Source of the DNA: Larix sibirica
Lineage: Eukaryota > Streptophyta > Pinopsida > Pinales > Pinaceae
NCBI GenBank assembly: GCA_004151065.3
Contig: NWUY0300072462.1
Location: 1-32,180, forward strand
Length of the DNA: 32,180 nucleotides
Direction of reading: 5' to 3'
Position 1 is the first letter of the stretch. Every line of letters begins with the position of its first letter. A model generated the notes under the pieces. It saw nothing but the letters and a program-made list of their open reading frames with translations. It was not told the origin of the DNA and made no database searches. This document shows positions 11,076 to 20,195 of the stretch, piece after piece. The translations under genes and the position numbers were made by a program.

Positions 11076-11905
11076 AATAACAGAGGAAGTTCTCTTCAAC
11101 TCAAGGATGGAGAGACAATAACCAAAGAAAGTGTGTAAAGCACATCATCTTCACCCCTTGCTCAAACTAAATTAACATTTGATACGTTTGTTAGTTTTGA
11201 AAGTCATACCAAAGGGACATGCTCAAAGTAATTACTATAGAAGATGGTTTTTAATGGACAAGGTATTGATAAGAATGGCCAATGCATTAAGATCCCCATT
11301 GTGTTAAATTCTATACGCCATCATGTTGGAATATGATACAATGGTTGTAAGATAGCTCAAGGAGATTGTTATAAAAATGTTATAAAACAACCCCAAGCAT
11401 CATGATGACTTAAAATATCATTTTTATCAAGGCTCAAGATGAGGGAAGTTTGAACACTCCTTATAAACATAAACCATGAAAGATTATCAATAACCTTATA
11501 CAAGTAGTAGGAAGGAAACCCAAGAGCATATGCATCATCTAGTATATGCAGGATCAAGTAAAGATAGAAAGTGTTAGGGTATGTACAAGAAGTTGACAAT
11601 CTTTTTTCATTATTGCTGGTAGAAGGCCATGAGGATAGAGCCATGAGAGGTGATACTTAGAAGCGAACCCGATGGATTTTATTTTTTTATTGTTGACAAG
11701 TTTTTGATCAACTTATTAACTTGACAAACAAGAGAGAAGATTCTTAATAGTTTTATTCGAACGAGTATTGTTTGAGAAGTTATTAAGATTCAATTTTTTT
11801 CTAAGTTTTTTTGGGACCCAAAAAGCCAAAAAAAGAGAGGTAATTTTGAAATGGATCTTGATAATGAGAAATTTGAGTAGAGAACTTGTTATTAGTACCT
11901 AGAGG
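11076..11905. other. No recognisable gene
   Basis: A 91-codon minus frame (11,369-11,644) lacks domain-like composition. Nothing else could be supported. Confidence 0.35.
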
Positions 11906-12025
11906 TAAGACATTCTTTGAAAAGTTGGATAGTTAACTAATATTAGAGATTGACTAAAGACGAAGTTGGTTCAAAAAAATTGTTTGGGAAAAGAATTAAC
12001 TTAAGGAAGAACCAACTAAGTTTTT
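11906..12025. repeat. Dispersed repeat, copy B
   Basis: Homologous to copy A at 9463-9590 in the same orientation (shared blocks listed there). It directly adjoins the tRNA-like segment at 12,030-12,116. Read on the minus strand, that segment is the head and this repeat the body, the order expected of a SINE. Confidence 0.55.
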
Positions 12026-12029
12026 TTAA

Positions 12030-12116
12030 GCTAGTACCCACAAGGATTTGAACTGGTAACCTTCCATTTATGACTTCTCATCTCATTTATTCATTACCAA
12101 TTGCTCTACCCCCATG
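12030..12116 (-). mobile_element. tRNA-derived SINE head with Pol III boxes
   Basis: On the minus strand a box A-like TAGAGCAATTGG (12,097-12,108) is followed 43 nt later by a box B-like AGTTCAAATCC (12,044-12,054), which satisfies the core GWTCRANNC. TGGGTACTAGC follows. Order, spacing and sequence match an internal RNA polymerase III promoter inside a tRNA-like fold. The arms do not give a clean cloverleaf with a matched acceptor stem, so I call a SINE head rather than a functional tRNA. The adjoining dispersed repeat (11,906-12,025) may be the body. Confidence 0.55.
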
Positions 12117-12738
12117 GGATTCATGTGATTGAATGTTGGATGTTAATATTGTTTTATTATTTTATTTCTTCAATTATGTTGATGGGTTAGAATGACCATG
12201 CCAACAATATGGGGAAAATCCTTATTGCGTGTCCTAAGTTCAACCTGGACACATTTGGGATAATGTCTTATGACTCCCAATTTCCATAATAGTTGAATTT
12301 TTCTATTATAAAATATTTTGTTGGTTTCCCCTTTTTAATTTTAAATTTATTCTAAATAACTAAAAAGAAAACTAAAACTATTCCAATTGGGAGCAAACCT
12401 TATAACTAAATAGGATGCACAAAACAAAAGATATTACTGTTAAAACAAAGGAAAAAGTTGACTCGTTCCAATTGTAAATTAAACCACCAATACGACAACA
12501 CATATCAAAGCAAGTAATTTCCTTTATATATATCTATCAATACTGCTTGTGCATTCAATTTTTTAAGAGAAATGGTAGGTATAGGTTTCAAATACAAATC
12601 CCTGATCTGAAAAATAGATTCCCATGATTAGCGAAATAATATCTAAATATACGCAAAATACTCTATGACAATTAGAACAATTTGCAACTGTCTATTTCTC
12701 TCAATATAATGTACAAAAATAAAATAAACAAAACAAAC
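12117..12738. other. Intergenic DNA with an imperfect inverted repeat
   Basis: No gene. CTCCCAATT (12,274-12,282) and AATTGGGAG (12,385-12,393) are inverted. Pairing extends imperfectly through ATAGTTGAATTTTTC on the left arm against GAAAACTAAAACTAT on the right, about 30 bp per arm with mismatches and a loop near 80 bp. This could be a small foldback or MITE remnant; no target duplication was identified. Confidence 0.35.
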
Positions 12739-13440
12739 TTAATTTGTTCCTTTATGGAATTTCCTCCATTCAGCATGTAGGTCCTTGATTCTCATCACTT
12801 GATTATCTTGCAATTTCTCAAACTGGACTTCAACACCAAGCAACTTTGGCTTGATTTCTCTATCAATATCGACCTTAATTTGTTTTGCAAATGCATTGGA
12901 GCAAGTAGCCAATTCAAGAGGTTGATATAGGCAATTTTCTAGAAGCTCTTGGTCTTCCTTTGTTAGATGCTTTATTGCTTCTTTGCTTTTATCTTTGTCT
13001 TGCTCAATAACAATGATTTTCAGTTTAGTTGGGCCTACATATTTTAACATGTCATGAGTGGGCATACTGAATTTACCCATTGCGACATGAACATAATTCC
13101 ATAACCTTGTGCAAGATTTCTTAGTGTCGTTGATGATATCAGGATTTCATGTGACTTTCATTTTCATATTTACTTTATCAAACATTTATATGCCACTCAT
13201 TTCATAGAGTTTACAAGACCACATTCTATTCAAAAAACCCATAAACACTTTACATGGACAGATGTCTAACTTCCATCAAACCAATCAATCGCAATGTAAA
13301 TAGGGTAAAGATGAAAATAGCTTCCAACAGGCACCAAATACCCTTATTAGTAATTGCTTTATAGTAACCATATGCATTACAAGCATGAAAGAAAAAAGTT
13401 ATTTTGAATTATAAAGTTATCGATGGACCATTTAGAGTTT
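12739..13440 (-). pseudogene. Decayed ~230-codon protein of unknown function with a nearly intact C-terminal 137 codons
   Basis: The C-terminal part is open from about 13,149 to the stop at 12,739. An ATG at 13,080 would give 113 codons, but protein-like text continues upstream (DIINDTKKSCTRLWNYVHVA), so that ATG is probably internal. It contains EAIKHLTKEDQELLENCLYQ and IDREIKPKLLGVEVQFEKLQ, and ends with KIKDL-like helix text (MRIKDLHAEWRKFHKG). Upstream, across two in-frame stops and two or three frameshifts, are CKVFMGFLNRMWSCKLYEMS (13.2 kb), VPVGSYFHLYPIYIAIDWFD (13.3 kb) and HACNAYGYYKAITNKG (13.4 kb). The order is consistent and the composition is that of a folded, aromatic-rich domain followed by a charged helical tail. 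I do not recognise a named domain. It may belong with the ORFs at 6.3-8.1 and 28.9-30.8 kb. Confidence 0.55.
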
Positions 13441-13598
13441 AATTCAACTATTCTTCATAATGATACAGACATTCGCATGAAATAATTAATAACTAAATCC
13501 AAATTTAAGTCCATAATCCATTGTGGATGTGATTGGAAAACTTCTAATTGAAAATGGATGCCTATCATGGAAATTCATGGATACCAACTCTTAGTTTA
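13081..13598. other. No further gene beyond the decayed minus-strand ORF
   Basis: The part up to about 13,440 is the 5' portion of the decayed minus-strand ORF that ends at 12,739. From 13,440 to 13,598 I see nothing of note. Confidence 0.3.
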
Positions 13599-13800
13599 AT
13601 CAATGAATAACCTACAATAACATGGTATCTTCAAATTAAGAACAAAAATTCACAATTGAAAACTTGAAAACCTTACATATTGGGAGAAAAATAATCTATG
13701 TAAGGAAAATGAGAGAAAACTTGAAACCTTACACAATCAATGAATAACCTACAACAAAAGTATCTTCTAAATAACAACACAAATTCACAAGTGAAAATTA
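13599..13800. repeat. Direct repeat, 137-bp offset
   Basis: ATCAATGAATAACCTACAA occurs at 13,599 and 13,736, each followed by TATCTTC, then ACAA and AATTCACAA(T/G)TGAAAA. Inside the unit, GAAAACTTGAAA(A)CCTTACA also occurs twice (about 13,658 and 13,715). These are nested old duplications; no coding content. Confidence 0.6.
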
Positions 13801-14706
13801 GTTATATATCACTCATCAAAGATATGGGTTATTTTCCTAAGCCTTTTAAGGACTGTAAATACTCCTGGAACATATGCAGGGAAAACCAAAGAAGATTGGA
13901 AACCTTACATCATTAAGGACATCAATGAAAATGGGATGGAAAGTATATTTTTCCAAAGGATATATATTGAGAAAGTAATAAAGTGATTTTTTCGCCTTCA
14001 TACAAAAATTATTATAAATATTGAAAATAGAAAAAAAAAGGGAAAGAAAATTGAAAATAGAAAGAAAAAAAATGGAAAAAAATTATGTTCATTAAAGGTA
14101 GAAAGGTTTTGTAAATATCTAGTGACGAGGAAATTATTTAAGTACTAAATCCGACCGGCTACAAAAAAACAAAACAAAAAAACGACTAATCTAATTTAGT
14201 CCATTGAGAAACAATGGACTAATGAAAAACAATTGATTGATTGGGACAAACCAGAAAGAAAAGAATTTCATAATTATAACCTCCAAAAATGGAATGCAAA
14301 CAAAATATGCATGAAGAAAGAGACAAATATATGCAACAAAAGAGAACCAATATTATATATTTAAAACAATTTGACAAAGTGATCCAAGAAAGATATCATT
14401 ATTTGAACTTAATGATGTTATAGACAGAGGCATAGGGTGTCCACATAATATAAAGAAACGAATAGTTAAAAACAATGAGGTTGAATTAGCCAATAAAGTT
14501 ATTGAAAGCATGTATATATACCATATTATTCACTATTTGATCCATAAGATAGATGAATAAATGAAATAGGCATGCATAATTGTTTCTTTCTAACCTGAGA
14601 ACTATAAGTAGTAAACCATACATTGTGTTGAGTATGTTGCCTATCAATTCGAGGTATTGAAAGCGATTTTTTCTTGGAGAGATGCATGCTTGGGAAAGCA
14701 AGGAAA
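13801..14706. other. Intergenic DNA with a purine-rich tract
   Basis: No gene. A long A/G-dominated tract lies at about 14,020-14,095 (runs of A with GGG and GAAAATAG blocks). An 88-codon minus frame (14,486-14,752) has no recognisable domain. A perfect small hairpin at 14,196-14,222 is listed separately. Confidence 0.4.
14196..14222. repeat. Perfect 11-bp hairpin, 5-nt loop
   Basis: TTAGTCCATTG (14,196-14,206) and CAATGGACTAA (14,212-14,222) are exact reverse complements separated by AGAAA. No gene is near enough for a terminator role to be argued. Confidence 0.6.
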
Positions 14707-15400
14707 AAAGTTGATTATAAGAATAAAATATAACACCATTATTTAAAATCAACTGAACTATAAAAGTTGATTATAAGAACAAAATACAACATTATTATTT
14801 AAAAATCAAATGAACCCGAGATACTTGATCTTACAAAAGGTTATTAATTAAAAATACAAGTAACCTTTATTTCAACATATAACATCATTCTTTAAAAATG
14901 AAAATAACCTAGATACTTAAGAGCTTACAAAAGGTCATTTATTAAAAATATAAGTAACCTATACTTCAACATATAACATCATTCTTTAAAAATGAAAATA
15001 ATCTAGATACTTATCTATTAATAGGTCTTTAAGTAAAAATGCAAGTAACTTATGCTTGAACATGTACAAAATTATTCTTAAAAAATGCAAATAATATATA
15101 TTTGAAATAACCTTTATTTGAGATTACAATAGGACATTCTCATAAAAAATGCAAGTAACCTATACTTTAGCATACAACACCATTCTTTAAAATTGTAAGC
15201 AACTTATACTTGATCTTACAACATGACATTAATTAAAAATACAAGTACTTTATAGTTCAACACACAACACCATTTTTAAAAAATGCAATTAACCTAGATA
15301 TATTTGAACCTATAATAAGCCATTAAGTAAAAATGCAAGTAACTTATACTTAAACATGAACAACACCATTAATTAAAAATATATAACCTATACTTGAACT
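14707..15400. repeat. Degenerate minisatellite, ~47-bp monomer, about 13 copies
   Basis: From about 14,819 to 15,400 a motif of 43-50 bp recurs: TACTTGAAC, then ACAACACCATT, then TTAAAAATGCAAGTAACCTA. Two monomers pair into a ~94-bp higher unit: CAACATATAACATCATTCTT occurs at 14,873 and again at 14,967, with nearly identical following sequence. About twelve monomer boundaries can be recognised by TAACCTA/TAACTTA followed by TACTT. At 14,707-14,818 a related 56-bp motif (GTTGATTATAAGAA) occurs twice. No coding content. Confidence 0.75.
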
Positions 15401-15837
15401 GCATGATTATCTCTCTTATGTTTAGGACCTTTCTCTAATAGGATCCCATTTATATTTTGATATGCATCTATTTTTTAGTCATAGCTACTTGCACGCTTAT
15501 GCCTAATGCACTGCTACAACCTCCATACTACCATTTACATTCATTTATATTGGTCATCGCTTGCATCCATGGTATTTTCATCTAAAATTGTGTTTCCCTA
15601 GAAGGATCATCTAATGAGCATCCACCTCCTACCCAATACCCTCTTTTGCATTTCTTTTACATAGATTTATTCCCTACAGTTGGAACATATTTGCATGCCT
15701 TGCAACACTCATTTCTTACACTATATTGTGGAATTATTTTATTCCTTTTTTTTCAGGATTTCCTAATATGAAAAAGGCACAAAAATTATATATTCCAAAA
15801 AGAGAGAGGTCAGAAAGAATTTAGATATCAGTGATAT
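15401..15837. other. No recognisable gene
   Basis: Mixed sequence after the minisatellite; no protein-like frame or repeat found. Confidence 0.35.
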
Positions 15838-16235
15838 GTTCTATGAAGTGGAAAAGTCACATTTCCTTTAAAGAAATTGCTTATGTTTTGTATTTCTTCA
15901 CAAATTTGATTTTAGTATTGGTTGTAGGAGTTGAACCACGATCTTGAGTTTTCTATTCTTGTAGTTGGTTATTCTTCCAATCATTATGGAGCTTCCTTCA
16001 ATGCCTCATGCACTATTGGCTTATATCATTGATTTATTATTTTATCTCAATTTTTGTTGAAGTCACTATTATGTCATGCTTATGTTCAAAGGATGTATAT
16101 ATGAAGCAACAAAGTCATATTTCCTTTAAACAAATTGCTTGTGGTGTGTCTCTCTTCAGAAAATTTGTTTTAGTATTGGCCTTGGAGATGAACCATGATG
16201 TTGAGTTTTATACTCCTCTAGTTGGTACGCTATGC
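15838..16235. repeat. Direct duplication, two ~145-bp copies ~255 bp apart
   Basis: Copy 1 (about 15,843-15,985) and copy 2 (about 16,100-16,235) share ATGAAG, AAGTCA(C/T)ATTTCCTTTAAA, AAATTGCTT, TTTTAGTATTGG, TGAACCA(C/T)GAT, TTGAGTTTT and TAGTTGGT in order. The right end of copy 2 coincides with the point where the minus-strand integrase reading stops making sense (about 16,220), so this repeat marks the break. On the minus strand copy 1 contains GGTTCAACTCC (15,928-15,938), close to a Pol III box B, but no convincing box A. Confidence 0.6.
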
Positions 16236-18307
16236 AATTGTACAAATTCATTTATGAATACCCATGCAATCTCAATGCTTGGTAGGTAACTTTTACCGGA
16301 ATAAAATGTACGTGCTTGGTCAATGTATCAATCATGATAAAAATTTATTTTTGCCTCCTAGAGGTCATCCTTAGTCCAACTATAAAGTCCATCAATATCA
16401 CCTCCCAATTTGTCTCTGGGATGGCGTGAGGTTGCAATAGCCTTGCCATATGGTGATGCTCAACCTTCACCAGTTGGCATTCAATGCGCCTTGCCACATA
16501 ACCAACCACATTCTTCTTCATACCGCAACAGAAAAAATGGTTTTAAGTAGGCATACATAATTTTCACCCCTGTATGTGCCATATATGCTTCCCTATGGGA
16601 TTCAAACATAAAAAAAATTTGAACTTCATTATTTGTCGGCACATAAATCCTTTGTTTGTATCACAACAACCCATCCTCTTTAAGTGCATACCCTTCATAC
16701 TTAGGAACCTTCATGAATTCATTTTCCAGCTCAGTCCTGACTTCCTCGTACCAATTATCATCCATTTGTAACTTCAATATCTTCTCACGCAAAGGCCTTC
16801 GACTCAAGGCGTCTTCCACCTTGTTCATTGTCCCTTTGATGTATTGTATATGAAATTCATGCTCGCTCATAAACTCTAACCACCTTCTCTACCTTGCATT
16901 TAGGTTGCTATGTGTGAAAATATATTGCAAGCCAAGATGATCCATCTTTAACTCAAATTTCATCCCGACCACATAGTGCCTCCAAAGTCGTAATGCACAG
17001 ACTACAACAACAAGTTTCAAGTCATGCGTTGCATAGTTTTCCTCATGTGGTCATAGTTTCCTAGAAGCATAAGCGATCAACCTACCTTCCTACATCAATT
17101 TGCCTCCTAAACCTTCCTTCAAAGCATTAGTACAAACCAAAAATTCATGATCCATATATCATACTTTCAGTATCAGAGCCGTTGTCAATAGATGTTTAAG
17201 CTTTGTAAATTCCTTCTTGCAGTTCTTTCACCATATGGAATTCTTTTTATTCTTTTTCAAATCGGTAATAGGCCCCATGATTTTAGAAAATCCTTCGAAA
17301 AACCTATGATAATACCTTGATAACCCCATGAAGCTTCGCACCTCATGCACGTTTTTCGGTGTCGACCACTCCAAGATTGCCTCAATCTTGGATGGATCTA
17401 CTGCTATGTCGTATCCCGAGATGAAATGTCCCAAATAATGGATCTCCATTTGGAAGGAGGAACATTTCGAGAGTTTCACCTATATCTTATGCTCTCTCAA
17501 GCATCACAGAACTAGATTTAGGTGTTCCTCATGTTCCTATGTAGTCCCGGAGTAAAGAAGGATGTTATCCATAAACACTTTCCAAAATATGTCTAGGTAC
17601 TTCTTGAATATGCCATTCATTAATTTCGTAAAAACACCAGGTGCATTCGATAACCCAAAGGAAACAATGACAAATTCAAAGTGCCCATAGCGCATTTTAA
17701 ACACAACCTTTGGTATGTCTTCTTCTTTAATCCTCACTTGATGGTACCGTGACCTCAAATTTACCTTGGAAAATATTGTTTCCCCCTTCATCTGGTTGAA
17801 GAGATAATATATCCTTGCCATAGAATATTGATTCCTTATGGTGGATTTGTTCAATTGGAGGTAATCAATGCAAATCCTCCATGACCTGTCCTTTTTCTTG
17901 CTAAATATCACTGGTGCCCCCCAAGGTGATATGCTAGGCCGAATGAATCCGAAGTCTAAAAGTTCTTGAAGTTGCATATGTAACTCTTGCAACTCTGGTG
18001 TTGTCATGCACTGTGGCATCTTGGATACTGGTACCATTCCCAGATTGAGTTTGATAATGAACTCAATTTCCCGCTTCGACGGTAGCTTTGGAAATTCCTT
18101 TGGGAACACATTGGTGAACTGAGATAATATTGGATGTTGGATCACATCCACCACATTAGACTTATCATTCATAGCTATCACAGTGTACATCTTGCACCCC
18201 TTGTGCATGCTCCTTTTCAATTGTAGTGTCGAGATGCCATAAAGATAATATATCCTTGGTACATCTTGCACCTCAAGGATATTCCTCATTTCATTTGTTG
18301 GGATCAC
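16220..18307 (-). pseudogene. pol: Ty3/gypsy (chromovirus-like) pol remnant: RT, RNase H, truncated integrase
   Basis: Domains run in the usual order. A linker with DVFP-like [20 protein letters not shown] lies at 18.1 kb. RT follows with [20 protein letters not shown], then [13 protein letters not shown] and [20 protein letters not shown], then FMDNILLYS at 17.56 kb. The RT thumb has LGHFISGYDIAVDPSKIEAI and VRSFMGLSRYYHRFFEGFSK. RNase H has CTNALKEGLGGKLM and the connection FHIQYIKGTMNKVEDALSRR. Integrase has CQLVKVEHHHMARLLQP, then ILMDFIVGLR, and ends near 16,220. One reading frame is kept from 18,307 to about 16,545 with only stop mutations (TAG, TGA, TAG at 17.48-17.54 kb; TGA near 16,657), then frameshifts near 16,545 and 16,280. 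Catalytic Asp residues of RT (17,759-17,761 and 17,564-17,566) and RNase H (17,126-17,128) read Asn. The integrase zinc-finger Cys appears as Arg (ARRIECQ). The enzyme is dead. No gag or protease was found upstream. Confidence 0.93.
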
Positions 18308-18662
18308 AATTTGATTTCTTTTTGTTATTCATCTACCTTGCCTTAAATTCATTATGAATTACCTTTCTATCCTTTTTGACATTATCCTGCCTATAATTCA
18401 ATGTCTTAACCCAAGGTACAACCTATTTGAGTATTGCATTGTTTTGAGTTATAATATAAGTTTTTAAAGTGGTTTTGAACTTATGTTTGGGTTACTGAGT
18501 GGGATACTTATAGTATGTGCAGGAAGGGTAGGCAAGGCGATCGCCTACTCAAAGGATCAAATGTTGTTACTCTTCTATAGGATTCAGGAATTATTTATCT
18601 TCTAGCATGTTGTTACTTGTAGTGTTATTGCTTCCAAGATATGGTGTAGTCACTATTTCATG

Positions 18663-18700
18663 ACACTTGAGCATTTGGTTTTTGATCGATGCTCAAGTGT
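18663..18700. repeat. Perfect 12-bp hairpin, 14-nt loop
   Basis: ACACTTGAGCAT (18,663-18,674) and ATGCTCAAGTGT (18,689-18,700) are exact reverse complements. A shorter palindrome, TTCCAAATTGGAA, follows at about 18,713. A perfect stem is unexpected in DNA this decayed. Confidence 0.65.
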
Positions 18701-18851
18701 AGGAAAGATAAGTTCCAAATTGGAAACACCTTGTCATCCATATATTTAGGGGGTATCAATGTTATAACCATTTATGGTTTGGACTGTATAATGTAATGTT
18801 TTATTTTTATATATCAGTTGTAACAACATAATCGTGTAACATATCTTATTC

Positions 18852-18858
18852 TATAAAT
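18852..18858 (+). promoter_or_regulatory. LTR TATA box (TATAAAT)
   Basis: Lies about 190 bp upstream of an AATAAA in the same orientation, as expected for an LTR promoter driving the gag that starts near 20.2 kb. Confidence 0.45.
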
Positions 18859-19043
18859 TGTAGAACGACCTTCAGAATCTTCGATTCTCAAGGCGTTCAA
18901 TTGTCCTCTTTCTAGAAGGTTGTGACTCGAGGATTGTATAAAGGAACTGAATCCTAAAAGGCTCGGGGGTTGTTGTTGTTGTTAAGAGAATGAGACAAAG
19001 CTCAGACATAGTATTACTATAACTTGTCATATATTTATGTTTT

Positions 19044-19049
19044 AATAAA
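19044..19049 (+). terminator. LTR poly(A) signal (AATAAA)
   Basis: Canonical hexamer downstream of the LTR TATA box, followed by a T-rich stretch. It would define the R/U5 boundary region of this LTR. Confidence 0.4.
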
Positions 19050-19918
19050 TATTATGTTTCTGCAATTCTTCTGCGTGTCATAGAGTGATTTGTTTTGCAG
19101 CCCTTGTTAGAGAAGGAAGGGCCCCTTTTCTAATTAGGAGATGCCATTTATTTGCTTTCATAGGTATATTTATTATATCCATTCTTAATTCTTGTGAGCT
19201 GTTCCAGTTTGGTTATTATTTGTGATAGTTGTTACTTAATGGTTTATATGCACTGTTACTTGTTAATGGTTGTCACATAGTGCTTTCATTGATGTTATTT
19301 CCTTAGATCAGAGCTTTAATTCCTTTATGTGATTGGATTGAATTTTAATAGATAGTTTCCTTATTTTTATATTATAGAAGGTGTATTCTCTTTGATTTCA
19401 TGATAAGATGAGTGTTGATTGAAGGCATAGTTACTGGTTGTTCCACATATTTATGAAACAGTGAGTCAAGTGAATTTAATAGTGAGTGGAGTGACTTTAA
19501 TGACATACAATGGTTTGTGTGAGTTCCTTTATCGTAATAACCGATGTGACTTCATTACAAACATTGTGTTTTGTGATTCCTTTTATGAACAAAGAGTGAT
19601 GTGATTTCCCTTACAACAAAGATTTACAGTGTCATTTATTCTTTTGCAAGAGCTGGGTGAGTTATGATTTATTTGATCTTTAATTGAGATTACAGTCATT
19701 TTGTATTGATTTTCATGAATGTGTGATTTTAGAGCAGAGTGGATGGTTGATCTTTTGATTGCATACTACACAGTCATTATAGATTCAACACTACAGAGGA
19801 AATTGTAGCCTACATAAACTTTGTGCATCAACTTGAGATAAAAGACAATTCCTGGTTTGACAATTAATGTATGTGTTGTTAGTTTCCTTGTAGAAGAGAG
19901 TTAAAAGCCCCACCATTT

Positions 19919-19936
19919 TGGTGCCATTTTCAGAGA
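19919..19936 (+). other. Decayed primer-binding site, tRNA-Asp type
   Basis: TGGTGCCATTTTCAGAGA matches TGGCGCCGTTGCCGGGGA, the primer-binding site complementary to the tRNA-Asp 3' end used by Athila/Tat elements, at 12 of 18 positions. Five of the six differences are transitions (C to T or G to A), as expected from deamination of methylated cytosine. It lies just after the LTR end (...CCACCA) and about 280 bp before gag, the right place for priming of minus-strand DNA synthesis. Confidence 0.6.
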
Positions 19937-20195
19937 GGTTATAAGGGCGTAAGAGTATAACTTAGTGTTGATCTAGCTGCATATTTGGTGCTACTGAGGC
20001 CTGACTCAAGTAAATACGAAAGGTAATAACCTATGCATCTACCACCAATCCATCCAAAAAGGGCCCTGCAGTAGACTCTTGTCTCACTTTCACTAGAGCA
20101 TATAGACTACATCATTTAGACTACATGAGTAAAAGAGCATATAGATTGCATAAGAAAAAATAATATAGGATGCATGTATAGAGAGAGGAATACCT

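Larger units (their letters stand above)
18440..19915 (+). mobile_element. Probable 5' LTR of the plus-strand Athila/Tat-like element
   Basis: The right end is set by a decayed primer-binding site at 19,919, preceded by CCACCA, so the LTR would end in CA at 19,914-19,915. Inside are a TATA box (TATAAAT, 18,852-18,858) and a poly(A) signal (AATAAA, 19,044-19,049) in the order of U3-R-U5. A length over 1 kb fits Athila-type LTRs. The left end is uncertain; it lies somewhere after the minus-strand pol linker (about 18,430), and the hairpin at 18,663-18,700 may be inside it. There is no coding content and no second LTR in the window. Confidence 0.6.

Noticed and set aside
11369-11644. 91-codon minus frame
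   Set aside because: Composition does not suggest a protein domain and no neighbouring frames continue it.
16008-16289. 93-codon plus frame
   Set aside because: Overlaps the antisense integrase end and the duplicated segment; no domain, shadow.
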